Shown here: in pieces, positions 1-12,411 of the stretch | Layout of the letters: each line of letters starts with the position of its first letter | Position numbering within the stretch: position 1 is the first letter of the stretch | NCBI GenBank assembly: GCA_002897115.2 | Contig: BCIH01000013.1 | Span: forward strand, 359,160-423,159 | DNA from: Prototheca cutis | Lineage: Eukaryota; Chlorophyta; Trebouxiophyceae; Chlorellales; Chlorellaceae | Reading direction: 5' to 3' | DNA length: 64,000 nucleotides | The notes under the pieces: generated by a model | Seen by the model: only the letters and a program-made list of their open reading frames with translations | Database searches by the model: none | Told to the model about the DNA's origin: nothing | Program-made: the position numbers and the translations under genes

Positions 1-2960
1 AGCACCCCGCCCGAGCACTGTCGACAGGGAGGAGGAGGATCTCCGGAAGGGTGCGATTCTCAAGGGCATCATAGCCGAAGGAACCGGCCCACAGCCAGCT
101 GNGGGCGATCTGGTGTGTCTTTGGTGCTAAACTTGCAATGCATGCGATGATTTGGCTGCGTNGCAATGCGGGGAACGTGCATCCATAATACATGCATTGC
201 AACNCCGCCTCATGCCCACAGGTCTATGTGCATCTGAGGCTGGGCAAGGGGGACGCGTTTGGATGGAGTACCAGGGAGGAAGATGGAGGTCAGGGTCACC
301 CACAGCCGTTCATCCTGGGCAAGTCGAAGCTGCTCCTGAAAGGACTGGAGCTGGCAATCATCGGTAGGACGCGCACCAGCCCGCTTCAAGCCAGGGGTAA
401 CTGGTTTGCACATGACAATGTCTGTAGAATTCCAAGCAAATTTTTGTGTGGCCCAAACACACATGTGCTGCAGGCATGCAAGAAGGAGAGCGTGCCGTAG
501 TGGAGATTAAACCCGCATATGCACTCATGCACAAGGACTGGAAGGCGGACATACCAGCGGGTCTCCGNCGGGAGGACACTGTGAAAGCTGATGTTGAGGT
601 GTGCGTTTGGTGTTTGGCGCATCGCACAGGACCTTGGCCGTATCATAAGGTGCATGCAAGGCAGTGGCAACCTCACCGCCCCTGGGATGATGGACNGTTG
701 CGCAGTTGGTGAAAGTGGTTCCGGGACGGCAGGCGCGGCTCGTCCACGATGTGGAGGACANGTATCGGATTACAGTGAGGCAGGCAGACGAGTGGGAGAC
801 ACCCCGAAAACCATACAAGGTAGGTCCTTTGCGGAACGCACTGCACCGAACACCGGCCCTGGCCTGGTTTTGTTCTCCCCGGACTCGCACTCTCTACAAA
901 ACGACCTCCTGTTTCCTTGCAGGTCAAGATCCGTGTGCAGCCCTGTGACATGTCGGCATTGATGGACCTTCCAGTCCCCGGGAACCGGGAGATGGTGGCC
1001 ATGACTGCAAGTACCCTGAACGCCACGCTCGGTTCTGGGGACCTCCCTCCAGGCATGTTGCTGCGGCGGTGCACATGGGCACATATTGCCTGCGTCGCTT
1101 CGTGCCGATCAGCATTCGGCATCGCCCTTTCTCATCACCGATGTGGCTCCTTTACCATGCAGCCCTGGATGCCGCACTCCATGGCTTGACGAGAGGAGAG
1201 CAATGCATTATCGACTGCCCTGTGAATGCTGCCCGGGGAGGCTCCGCCGTGGCACCGCCGCCTGCCAGTGCATCTGGCCGCGCGCAATTCCTGGTCTGCC
1301 TCGACGACTTCGTTCAGGTACCCGGCGACAAGTTTCCTGAAGAGGCAGACTTGGGTACCTGGTGGGGATTCCGTTTGCGATGAGCGTTGCAGTTGCCTCT
1401 GATGCAGAATGTCACACTCACGGCTGCAGGTCCGGGATCTGACGGGCGATGGTGAGGTCATCAAGGAGACGCTGAAAAAGGGCAGGGGGATGTTCCCCAT
1501 CGAATGTCCTGTCGAGGACAGTCTGATTCAAGCCCATTACGTGTAGGTTGTGTGAACAGGTGAAGCATGCATTTTCGGAGCTACGAGGTAGGCAGGCAGG
1601 CACGGTGCTCACATGCTGATGAGTTTCCATGTGCTGTGCAGGGTTAAGAAGCATGGCGATGGTGGAGCTGTGCTGTATGACACGCGGACGGATGAAACGT
1701 TTGCAGGGTCCCCAGTGGAATTTTACACCGCCATGGGTGCCGTACCTGATGTGAGTCCTGGCTCAAGGCTGCCGTTGCTGGTCGGCGACCACTGGGAGGG
1801 TGGATGGACTGATTGGCNTGGAGTCCACGCAGTGATCGTCGTGGTGTTCTTTCTTTGCCTGCAGGTGATTGATCTGGGCTGCCGACTCATGCTGGTTGGT
1901 GAAACGTCTCTGGTGACGTCTACNTGGAAGCACAGCTACCAGGACAGGGCAGAGGCCCCAGAGGTGTGTGGCGGAGAGGCATGGGTCCACCNATGTCTGC
2001 TGTGGGCAAGACAAGGGGTTGGCACATGTGGCCTGGTGGTAACAGATGAAAAGCTAATGCCCGTGGACTGGGGCAGTGTCATCACCACNGCGCACACGCA
2101 TGTGCAGGGTGTGCGAGAGGGAGAGANGTTGGATTTCGAAATTGAGCTGGTCAGCTTCATCCGGGACCAGATTGTTGACGACACGCCCACAGCCAAGCAG
2201 ATTGAAATCGTGAAGAAGTGGAAAGAACAAGGCAACCAACTCTACAAAGCAGTGAGTGGATCCGCTGGGATGCCGTGTCCCCCCATATTCAGATCCCCTG
2301 CCTCCCGTAACCAGGACAGTGATCGATGTGCATTTGTGGACCCAACTTCACCTCCCTGCAGGGAAACCTCAGGCTTGCCAAGGCAAAGTACTTCAAGGCT
2401 GCAAAGACAGTTGATCGTATGACGGCGTTGGGCGACGAATCCTCGCTCAAGTCCAGCAAGGAGATNCAGGTAAGCCTGTCAGTGCGTTCATCCTCGGGCA
2501 GGACTGCGGCTCGTGCACAGGGCACTGAGTCATGGCTAGCAACATCCCCGGTGTGCAGGTGTCGTGCTATCTGAACTTGGCGCTCTGTGCCCAGAAAAGC
2601 AGAGAATCTGCGGAGGCCATCCACTACAGCAACAAAGCACTAGAGTGCGTTGGCAAGAGGCTGTGCATGCACCAGTGTGCAGGAGTATTGAGAAGTATTT
2701 GGTCGANAAACGNGTTCCTCATCCCGGGATCCCCATGTTATTGCAGGGTGGATCCCAAGTGTGTCAAGGCCTACCTCAGGCGGGCTGCGGCAGCCACCCT
2801 TGTTGGCGACTATGAAAGTGCACGGGAGGATCTCGCCACAGCGGTAGAAATCGATCCCAGCTTTGAGCCGGATGCCAAGCGGGAGTTGGCTCGGTTTGCT
2901 GCCGAGGAAAGAGCCCAGGTGAAGAAGCAGAAAGNAAGCTTTGGCAGCTTCTTCAAGTAG
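1..2960 (+). CDS. FKBP-type peptidyl-prolyl isomerase with TPR domain, 5'-truncated by window edge
   Basis: Three FKBP-like domains are followed by a C-terminal TPR region, as in plant ROF1/ROF2 (FKBP62/65) co-chaperones. These isomerise prolyl bonds and bind HSP90 through the TPR. Readable exons are about 2-112, 222-363, 474-598, 706-819, 923-1068, 1163-1317, 1430-1542, 1642-1750, 1865-1963, 2108-2251, 2362-2469, 2559-2644 and 2747-2960. Domain 1 shows IIAEGTGPQP and GMQEGERA. Domain 3 shows VRDLTGDGEVIKE and VLYDTRTDE. The TPR begins at WKEQGNQLYKA and includes VKAYLRRAAA. The protein ends SFGSFFK. The junction near 1068/1163 was not resolved, because I found no phase-consistent join. The start codon lies left of the window. 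The 3' end is only 112 bp from the convergent NFS2 stop. Family assignment is firm; catalytic competence of each domain was not judged. Confidence 0.88.
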
Positions 2961-3019
2961 GTCTTCCCCTGGTGGACTGGGAACTGCCAGCAACTCCCTG
3001 CAGCAGCTCGAGTTGCTGC

Positions 3020-3024
3020 TTACA
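3020..3024 (-). terminator. Candidate TGTAA polyadenylation signal of NFS2
   Basis: TGTAA on the minus strand about 50 nt past the NFS2 stop. TGTAA is the usual poly(A) signal of chlorophyte algae. Position fits; no cleavage-site evidence is available. Confidence 0.45.
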
Positions 3025-3072
3025 ACACGGAATATCATCTGCAAGATGCATGGTGCAAGCGTCGCCTGACAT

Positions 3073-5057
3073 TCAGCTGAAAAATGAAATCGCGTCTTTC
3101 AGTGCATCGATGAATGCATCAATCTCCCCGGCCGTGTTGTAAAAGTATGGGGATGCACGCACGGAGGCAGAAATGCCGAGCTCCCTGTGCAAGGGCTGCG
3201 TGCAAAGGTGCCCAGACCGCACGGCGACACCGGCCTGATCCAAGATTGTGGAAATGTCTGAGGGATGTATTCCCTCGACATTGAATGAGGCCAGNGCCGC
3301 CCTCCCATTTGGCGTGTCATGCGGCGGGCCATAGATCTTCACGCCGCGCACTCGGGTCAACTGCAGGGGTGGAGACAAGGGACCGTCGATGGGGAGGCAT
3401 GCTCTGGGAGGAAACGAGCTCTGATGGGGTGCGTGTGCTGCAGGAAGAGTCTTGGCCACCGATGGTGCAATCTCGTGAGATATCAAGCTGACCATATGTG
3501 TACACACCATCAGTTCTCCGAGACCCAATACTGCACCCCACATATGGGGCCTGTGCAATATAAGCAAGACCCAGCCACACCCACCTCTTGGTGGAGGTAT
3601 CCTCCCAGCTCGGNCTCGAACGCACGGATGGTTTCCATACCCAGCTCGAGCAGGTAGTCACATGCAGCACCCAGTCCAATGGCCTCGGCGATGGAGGGAG
3701 TTCCNGCCTCAAAGCGCAGTGGCGGCGCCGCATACGTCGTATGGTCCAAGAAGACGTCCTGAATCATCTCCCCTCCTCCCATCCATGGGGGCATGGACTC
3801 CAGCAGTTCGTATCTGTGTTGCGGGGTGAGGGAATGAAGGCATCAGATGTCATAGGGCTGGAACCAGCAGGTAGGCCGCAATCCACAGCTCTGCTCCGCG
3901 CCGTCTTGGTCGAACCTTGGCATCAGTCCCGGCGGCAGGCGACAGCACCATTCCATCCTCACCTTCCCCAGAGGAAACCGATGCCAGTTGGTCCAACCAT
4001 CTTGTGGGCAGAGGCAACGATGAAATCGGCGCCAAGCTGTTGCACATCCGTTGGCATGTTTGGCACGGACTGGCAGCAATCAAGGAGGACTTTGGCGCCG
4101 ACCTTGTGCGCCGCTTCCGAAATCTCCGCTGCCGGCGCTATGCACCCCAGCATGTTGGACACGTGCACGAGTGCCACCAGCTTTGTGCGCGAAGAAAGCA
4201 GGCCCCTGAACACCTCCATGTCCAACTCCTCCGTATCCCGCTTGAGTGTCACAAACCTGGACGTGTGGGGTCCAGATGACGGACAAGATGGAATCAAAGA
4301 TTGAATGCTGGAGCCATGCAAGGTCATGGCCCACAGCGATCCACTGCGACCCACCTGAGAACTGCCCCAGTTCGTTGCGCAACCATCTGCCAGGGAACAA
4401 TATTGCTGTGGTGTTCCGCGACGGACACGATGATCTCATCTCCTGGCTTCAAAGTTGAAACTGCCCACGTCTGGGCCACCAAATTGATTGCCTCGGATGC
4501 ATTACGCGTGAAGACAATCTCCCTGGCATCCTCAGTGCCCACAAACTTGGCCACCTTGTCACGGGCTGCCTCGTACGCAGCAGTGGCCTTGGCACTCAGA
4601 GCGTGCACACCACGATGGACATTGGAGTTGTAGCCTTTGTAGTACTCGTCGAGCGCGTCCAGCACCGCCGTGGGCTTCTGGCTGGTGGCAGCGTTGTCCA
4701 GGTACACAAGCTTGCGACCGTACACATCCTGGTCAAGAATAGGGAAATCCTTTCGCCAGTCTCCACCGCTAGCAGCAGAGATCCTGTCCTGAAGTGTTGA
4801 ATCCCCATACAAGTGGGCTCGGAGGGAGGAACATGTCCCACGAAGTGGCTCACGGGCCTCCCATGCGCGTCAATCGACCGGGTACCGCCAACACCAAGAC
4901 GCCGGATCACACTCGCAGATCGCACATGCACCTGTGCTACCGCTGCGGAAGATNTTAGTGCTCGAGAATTAAGAAGGGCTGCCCGCCGGAGCGACGGACG
5001 GTGGACAGTGAACGGAACGCTATGACGCCCGCAGGCACCCGGCGCCACAGGATGCAT
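3073..5057 (-). CDS. NFS2: Chloroplastic cysteine desulfurase (SufS/NFS2 type)
   Basis: PLP enzyme that takes sulfur from cysteine, leaving alanine, for plastid SUF iron-sulfur assembly. Exons on the minus strand: 5057-4854 (transit peptide), 4788-4355, 4256-3963, 3813-3585 and 3360-3073. The phases join cleanly to about 482 residues, near the length of plant NFS2. Seen motifs are [11 protein letters not shown] near the mature N terminus, [10 protein letters not shown], the PLP-lysine context VASAHKM before [21 protein letters not shown], and the catalytic-cysteine loop [10 protein letters not shown]. The first exon is rich in Ser, Arg and Ala with few acidic residues, as expected for plastid targeting. 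Its donor (a GTGAG next to 4853) gives a 65-bp intron, short for this window, so the exact 5' junction and start are the weakest part. NFS1 (mitochondrial) is unlikely because motif spacing follows the SufS group. Confidence 0.9.
3137..3141 (+). terminator. Possible TGTAA polyadenylation signal of the FKBP gene, inside NFS2 antisense
   Basis: No plus-strand TGTAA was seen in the 112 bp between the FKBP stop (2960) and the NFS2 stop. The first one lies here, about 177 nt past the FKBP stop and within the last NFS2 exon. If used, the two transcripts overlap tail to tail. Confidence 0.25.
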
Positions 5058-8000
5058 NGGCTCGACCAGTGGAGACATGGGTAATTACAGGACAACTAAA
5101 ATTCCAAAGTATCACAGTTTATTACATGTTGTTCTATGAAACTTACGTGTACCATCTTCATGAAGGGTGCCGATCTCGTGTCGCTACGGATCANATGCAA
5201 GCACGTGTTCCAAGGTGGCACGCCGGCAGGCAAGACAGCACAAAGGTTGGCAGATGCTCAGGACGGCAAAATGAGCCGGAATACCTTCCATGCACAACAT
5301 GAGTTCACAACTGAAACTAACAGATTCACACTTCACACTTCCATCGCGATGGAGGATTGTGCCGATTCGCCACACTGCACTGAAGGAGCTGAACCATGGC
5401 ATTCCAGACGCTGGCGTTGGCCAAATCAGAGGGTTGCTCGCGACGCAGTCCAAGGCGAAATCGTTTTTTTTTCCCCTGACATTCTTGTTTCCTGACTTTA
5501 GAGAGAATGAGAGCTGCGATCAATGGAAATGCATACACAAGCAAAGAACAACGGCATCAGGCAGACACCTCCCACCCGTATTAACTGTGAACAGCAATGT
5601 ATCGGTCCAATACTGCAAGATATCCATGACTGCAACAAAGATTGTCTTGGCATATCATAACACGTGCAATCCATCTGGCATAGCCTTCATCAAGGAATAG
5701 CCTGGATTGCACCGGCTGGACGTGCGCCTTAAATCCTGGGCAAATCAGGCAGTTGAATCTGATCTTCCGATGTGCTCAATCTGCTTGAGAGCTGCGATGG
5801 GTCTCATGTTAGCACAGGCTGGCGATATTATGGCGATGTCCGCAAGATGAAGTAGCGCATATAGCCGCTCATAGTCTACCAAGAGCACTCTCCATGTGTA
5901 GACACAAATATGCGTGACGCGAGAGGTGCCAACCAGTAATGTTGAGGTTCGGCGAATTGATCGGAATGTTGATGATGCTTTCGTGGTGGCGTGCTCAGTA
6001 CGCTTTGTCGGCGCCCTTCCGTTTCAATGACCCTCCAAGCAAGTACTCAAGCGGTGCATTCTACTGAGATCGCCGTCCCAGAGGAAGTTTCCAAATCCCA
6101 GTGCTCCTGCCCTCTTCATTTTGCTTGTGATGTTCACAGAGATATCATAGCGAATGCTGTCGCAATTTAGTATCTTTCCGTCCTAGCTGAACGTAATTAC
6201 ATACCAACATGCCAGCCAGCATCTTTGAAAGCATTGATCACTCAAGAACTACCGATCATAAGAACGCAAAGTGGAGAGTCAAGGTTGGGTTGCACGCTGT
6301 TTGCTGAAGTCTCAAAACTGGAGGAAAGATGATCTCTCCTGAGCAAACTGGTGTTCATGCCTGACAATCTACAACGTGTTCAGATTGTAGACATACGCCG
6401 CCGCGCAATGGATTTTGCAGTGCTGACAACGATGAAGTCTAGGTTGTGAACTCTTGTGGTCCGATGCGAATTGCAGTCCTGTTCTGTTCAACGGCAGCCA
6501 GCATGGTTCCCATACTCTCGATGAAGCAAGCCCATCTAAGGCTCTGCTTGAAAAACTGCGGGAATAGAGCAATCCTTGATGCTGGAGGAGAATCTTCGAA
6601 GGTGAGGGGCTTGGTGCTGGTGAATTCGCAATTTTCTGTCGCAGCACGATTTTCTTAATTGCTCAGAACTCTTACTGTTGGACCAGGACAGTTCCTCATT
6701 TCTCATCAGGAGTGTGATCATGTTCCTTGACAGCCCAGGTGGACGCCCAGCTCGCACTGGTAAGACAGCTCAAGGAGTTCTTTCGTATAATTGAGCCTGC
6801 ACCGAGCCGCAGTGTTCTGTTAACACTACTGATTTGCCATCGACTCTAAATCTGTCCGGGACCCCAGAGCAGGCCAAAACTACGGAGGAGAAATATATTA
6901 CAGAGACTTTTTTGCATTTTGTGAGAAGTATTGGTCTCAGGCGGGTTTTTTTGTGTGAGGCATCAAGGCTTGTTGAGATCCACCAGTCACGGCACATTGC
7001 AAGTCCCAGCAACGATCTGGTCGAGATGGAACATGCGAAGCGGGACTGACGTCTCCCTTCCCTCGCGTGGTTGTTGCCATGGACCTCTAAAATGTTGCAG
7101 CCTCCCCATTAAGGATGGACGGAGAAATACAATCCCCGTAGTCGTCATTAAAAAAAACCTGAAGTGCTACTCATATCGTGGCATAACTGTTTTGCCTGGA
7201 ACGCCGGCATCAAGGACACTTCTGCAGAACATTGTCTCAATGTCAACGGGTCCTGTACTGGAGGTTATTCGCAGCACAGGCTAACCAAGGGACTTCCACC
7301 GTTTGGTACGTCATCTTCTCCCAAATATAAGAGTTTGCAGTGATCCAGCAGATGACCCTACGAACCGGCGATGATGGTTTGAAGCACAGAGCGTGCCCCC
7401 GGCTTCGTTTTTCTGGCGATTAGTGCGGGAAAAGAAAATGATACCACCAATAACGGTGCGGGCCTCGGGCCTTGGACTTGCAATTGAAGAAGTTGAGTTT
7501 GGGTTTGAGAATGTAAATAGATCGTGATCTCTGTAGCACTGTTATGCCATTCATCCTGTGCATCCAACGCAATCTCTCGTACTTTGCCGGAGTTCTGAAT
7601 GTGATTGTTGGATTGGTTTCTATCATGCATGTTTGACAAGCCACGCCATTTCAGATCTTTGCTGAGGAATGGGACTCCATCACCACAGACGTAGCCACGT
7701 CTTCATATGCGAACCACACTACACATCCAAAGATCAAAAAATAACTGGTGAGCGCGCTATAATATCCTCGCCTCTTGGAAGTTGTAGCAATGTCAGTAGA
7801 GATGTGGCAGGTGAACCAGGCCAAGGTCCAACGGAGACGCAATCATTACATCAAATAATGGCATGTCCACTCTACAATTTATAGCCATCAGATATTGTCG
7901 CCAAGAGTTAAAATCATTTTTTAAAGACCGTGTCATGATGTATGGACGCATTGCAATATAATTGCGTAGACTTTATTTTCGATTGGGCGAACTCAGTAAA

Positions 8001-8956
8001 TTCGTGGAGGCTGACCATCATTTGTTATGTCTCACGTCTTTTTGTGGAGTGATATTCTATTTCCCAGTTTTCGTGTTAGACCGGCTAGGAATTGATTTGT
8101 CATACTTGATCAAACAGGTTGTTGTTTTCAATAAAATAACATACCGAGCGCACTTCCAATGGAGCCAGATTTTCAATTATTCGCCCTTTATTCCCCTGTT
8201 TCAACAGCCTACTGGCTTCCAAAAACAATGTTGTCGCCTGCAGCAAGAAGCCAGGTTGTTCGTGCGCATCCCCGCAACGACGCATGGTGAACTGGATTCG
8301 CTGTGTTCCCAGTGAAAACTTTTTTGAAGCACAAAGTATAACCCAAGGTGCGTAAGGCACTATTGGTAGCTTGAAATGGTAGCCAATATTTGCGTTTTGT
8401 ATTATCTGAGACTTCATGGATCGCTCTTTATGTTTGTGCTGCGGGTGTTGTGTGGGTTCCATGGACTTGATCTGCGCATGCACAAGCATCGTTTCCCGTT
8501 CGACTGGTCACATTTGGAGAGAGAACTTACATGAGCGATCGTTTTCAAGTGCTAAATCATGACGAATGGCATACCCTGTGCACAGTTTGCCGAAGTTGCC
8601 TTTGCATTGGCGTCTGATTGATTTGTGTGCATCGCATTTTTTTTGTGGCCCAGGTTTCACACTTGGCAGGACTCCAAGTGGAAGTGGCCATGACAACTAC
8701 TTGCCGTGGAAGTGCTGAAGAATTTTTTGCACTCTAAACAAAGGACGCATTTACTATCTTCAGGCTTCCTTCGATGAACAGAGCTCATCGCAAATTTACA
8801 TAGTATTGCAACAAAAAGTTATCTCGGTGCTTGAGGCAGACCCAAATCAGGGATCCCATCCATAGCATTCGACTGGACCTCCGAGTGTCTGCTTGAGCAG
8901 CAATATTCACAGCGCGAGCAGGCAGGGATCACATTGCACTGCCATCTTGAGCAAGC
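5058..8956. other. AT-richer intergenic block without a recognisable gene
   Basis: This 3.9-kb stretch lies between the NFS2 start and the sorting-nexin stop, so it should hold the NFS2 promoter and the nexin 3' UTR. Base composition is visibly more AT-rich than the flanking exons, with T and A runs. Open frames are short and resemble no family I know; the longest is an unconvincing 129-codon minus-strand frame at 8100-8489. I saw no tRNA, snRNA, tandem array or terminal inverted repeats. Confidence 0.6.
8796..8800 (-). terminator. Candidate TGTAA polyadenylation signal of the sorting nexin gene
   Basis: Minus-strand TGTAA about 155 nt beyond the stop codon at 8957-8959; consistent with the chlorophyte signal. 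Confidence 0.4.
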
Positions 8957-11900
8957 TCAACCATGGTGCTGCATGTTCGCTTCCTCCAGAGCAGCGGACA
9001 TTATCTGCGCAGGGTGTCCGTCCAACTTGATGAGTGAGGTGAGGTGGCACGACAAGCTGCTGGAGATCATGCGATACGCCGCGGGACTCACCTCTGCTGT
9101 CCGTTCATTTTGCCGCTGGCAAACAAATGCAGCTCTGACCACCATATTGGAATATGCGGCAATTTTCGCAGCGCTCCAAGTTCGTAACTCCTGCCGCGAG
9201 ATGTGAAAGATTGAATCTGCCTTCCGAGAACTACTCTTTTTCAGGCGAATCGGACGACCAGAAGCTAAATCCATCAAGTATCCCACCTGTTCGTTGCGGT
9301 CCTTGACGCGATTGTACTCCGCCTGCGCCGCCTCAATTGCTTCGCCAACTGCTTGGATCTCCTGTGTCAAAACTGCCATCTTCCTGGCCTTGTTGGGGTT
9401 ACCTCCAAACCGATTTGCGCCTGCGCATCAGACGGGATAGGGGCGTTCATATGGCCCTGTCGTCAAGACATACAAACTGTCACAGCCACGCTCCCAGCGC
9501 ACACCTCACTCGGATCAGCATATGCACACCTGCCAACACACGCACCTGACTCTTCCAGGGCAATAACGGTCTGTCTCTTCTTTTCTTGATCCTCACGAAG
9601 CAACTGCTCCGTCAAAAGCGCCGATTCTCGCTCCCTTAGAGCATGCGTTGCTGCCTGCAGGACAGTGGAATCGCCGAGAGAGTCGTGTGTCCGGTCTTGA
9701 TCCAGGAACAACCAGACCACGATTNAAACGCAGTTTCTGGTGCATGGAGTTCCTCAAAAAAGCACAATAACGCACAGGGGCCAATGCCAGTTCCTCGTGG
9801 AGAGGCGCCAGAGCTTCCGTGAGATGAGAAACCGCCACGCGCGTGAGTCTCCTGCATTTCACTGCGGCCTGCGCAGAGCCAAGCGAGCACAAAACAGCTG
9901 TGATTTCACTCGACGTTGCATCCANCGGGTCGATAGTCAACCATGCCTAGTCTACAATGTGCCAGGAATCCAAGATCACCCATTGACAGGACAGTGGATA
10001 TCGATGGGTATACTTACCGTGCCAAATCTGCGTGCTTCCGTTGCCATGGCTCTGGCACCAGCTCCAAAATCATTGTAAGAGCCTGCTTTGGTCCCCTCCG
10101 CCTCCTCATAGTTGGCCATCTTGATAAGGGACATGCCGAAATCTCCCATGACTGCACGGACGCGCAAACGAGAATTTGGATTAGTTGAGACAAGCATTGC
10201 CAGGGACCATGCNTGGACGATTNNCCCGGTGAAGAATGCACTGGGATGCCTTACTTGCACCCTGAGTCTCAATCTCCTGAACCAGCTGCTCCGCTTTGCG
10301 CGATGCGACGGAGAGTTTCGCCAGATAAGCTTCAATGCTTACTTTCTCCACCTGCGGACAGGATTGCCAGCATGTCNTTGACTTCCAGGAAGAGAAAGAT
10401 CGACCCCACTTGCTGACAACNAATACTGGCCGCCTTGGACGTCCAATTGCAACACCTAGAACTGATTAACGTCCAGAACTTACCCTGAGACCCTGTTCGG
10501 CCTCGCTCAGTTGCATGTGGCTTGAACCGTACTCTTGCTTCATCCTCTCACCCATCTCTCTGAACCGCCTCAGCAAATCGCTGGTGTCTCTGGCATTCAT
10601 AACCGCCTCGGCTGTCGTGGGCGTTGAGCTTTGTGATCCCAGCAGCTGACTGGGGAGGCGGGCCACACCCTCCAACAAGCCGCTGTTGTTCAGGACATTA
10701 AGCGAGATCCAATCCGACGAGAAGGCAAGGTTTCCACGTGCTTGCAAGAACACNTGAAGCTCCTGCGATAATTTCTCAGCAATTGGGATCTTGTCAGGCA
10801 CAAGTTCCTAATCAGCGGCGGGCCCCTGTTCATGCAGCCGGAGAACGCAACCCCACGCTCACCTCTGAATTACCCACTACTGCGTGGGACGCAAGTTGGT
10901 TTAAGTATTGATTCAACTCCGAGATTCTGTTCTTGACAAGGTCTGTAGCGCCAAGCTGGCCTTCCAANGTGTTCTTCTCCGGCCGATGGATGATGAAATA
11001 CCCGCGGTACTTTGCATTCAGCAGTGATGCCAGTGCCTGCACAACAGAATGTATCGTTCTTTAGCGAGCGATGCCTTCACCAGCACATGCCTCAAATGCT
11101 GAACGTGTGTACCAGGACTACGAGGACGCACTTCCCTTCTCCACTGTCACCAATTGCCCTTACACTCTGCCACTTACCACGACGTCCTTGAACCTTCTGC
11201 GGACCGCCCATCCCTCTTCCCTGTTCTTCCTTGTCGACGTGATCAGGTACTCGTAGTGGCTGGAGCTCATGCCCGGAATGATGCTNGCCTGGGGTGGAGG
11301 GAGCATGGCAGGACAGCTCCCTGTGCTTTCNACAGCTTCCTANCACTCCGCAAAGCGGTTCAGTCTCCTCACGGTTCAGGCTCACTCACCTCGCTGACTT
11401 TCACCGGATCTGACACTTCAATTTTGTAGGCCGGTGTGGAGTGAGCACCCCCGTCGGCAGGGACGTGTGCTCCCTGGAAATGCTCCTCTTCCTCCCTGGT
11501 ATCCACTGAGAGCTGGTGGCCCCGCCGCACAGATGTCGGCCCTGGGCTGCTGGCACTTGCAGATCTGGCATCTGTCTCCTGACGTGGGGTGACGAAATGG
11601 GCCGTCGGCTCAGCTGGCCTGGGCGTAGGCTCTGAAGCGGTCGGGGCCTGGAGTGGGCCCACATTGGCAGCCGGGACCTGCAGCGGTGGGTCATAGCGGC
11701 ACAAATTCGCATCGCAGGGCATTTCATCTTCAACTATCTCGATTCAAGGATGCATTNTGGATATTGGCACGGCTTGTGCCACTNTGCAGTAGTGCCAGAC
11801 TGACCTGGTTGTGATCGAGGTCGTCGAAGTCCAAAGGGACCTCCTGCTGAAGCTGATCCTGCAGTACGACAAGCAAACAGGTTGATAATAACTCTCAAAA

Positions 11901-11978
11901 CATTCATTGAAGTGCATCACAACGGCCCCATACCTCGTCATCTTCGAGGCCGAAACGGAGCGGGTCTTGCACCGACAT
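8957..11978 (-). CDS. Sorting nexin, PX-BAR type (SNX1/SNX2-like)
   Basis: Predicted endosomal phosphoinositide-binding, membrane-curving subunit that works with retromer in receptor recycling. Confident exons (minus): 11978-11934, 11858-11805, 11737-11390, 11288-11178, 11036-10863, 10807-10484, 10351-10255 and 10151-10018. The next begins at 9946; further exons lie near 9650-9550, about 9400-9310 and 9200-9080, and a last short one ends at 8957. The acidic, Pro/Ser-rich N terminus starts MSVQDPLRFGLEDDE. The PX domain follows, with YKIEVSDPVKV, SHYEYLITS, a basic VRRRFKD and NAKYRGYFIIHRPEKN. Then come helical BAR segments, including MGDFGMSLIKMANYEEAEG, DQEKKRQTVIALEE and IQAVGEAIEAAQAEYNRVKD. 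The end is EEANMQHHG. Phases join well down to 10018; the distal BAR exon junctions are approximate. Order and motif spacing match plant SNX1/SNX2. Confidence 0.85.
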
Positions 11979-12411
11979 GAGTGCGTCTGGTACGCGGGAC
12001 CCCCCGGTCCCACCACCGACAGCGGACACTCCTTTCCTACAGGACTCCGCCTGTACTTGTGACTTATGGTCACGATACGAAAAATCGACGGACTGTTNCC
12101 TCGCAGTGCCGGAGAAGCCAAGGTGCGATGGGTAAAATTCGCTGCCCTCGCTCCATTTGCGATCGATCTGGTGCAGCGGCCAGCTGCCCCCCAGGGCCCA
12201 AGCCCTGACACCGACTCTTTCCACAAAGAACCATGCCCAACTCTGCACTGTCGAGCTTCCAACCCTTTAACCGTGACAACCTTTGCAGCAAGTATTACTT
12301 ACATGCATGCATAGCCCGCCGGTATAGCCAAGTCGGGGGAGATCTTCTTGGGAGTTGAACAACAAGCTCTACAAGATACAAAATTCTTCGAGGGTCTTCT
12401 CATAGCAACGT
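11979..12411. other. Intergenic: GOGAT 3' region and sorting-nexin 5' region
   Basis: 433 bp between two genes on the minus strand. It contains a minus-strand TGTAA at 12299-12303 and, by position, the promoter and leader of the sorting nexin gene. No TATA-like box or other element stands out. Confidence 0.5.
12299..12303 (-). terminator. Candidate TGTAA polyadenylation signal of GOGAT
   Basis: Minus-strand TGTAA about 109 nt past the GOGAT stop codon at 12412-12414. Confidence 0.45.

Noticed and set aside
8100..8489. 129-codon minus-strand frame in the AT-richer block
   Set aside because: No family resemblance, no splice partners and composition like its non-coding surroundings.
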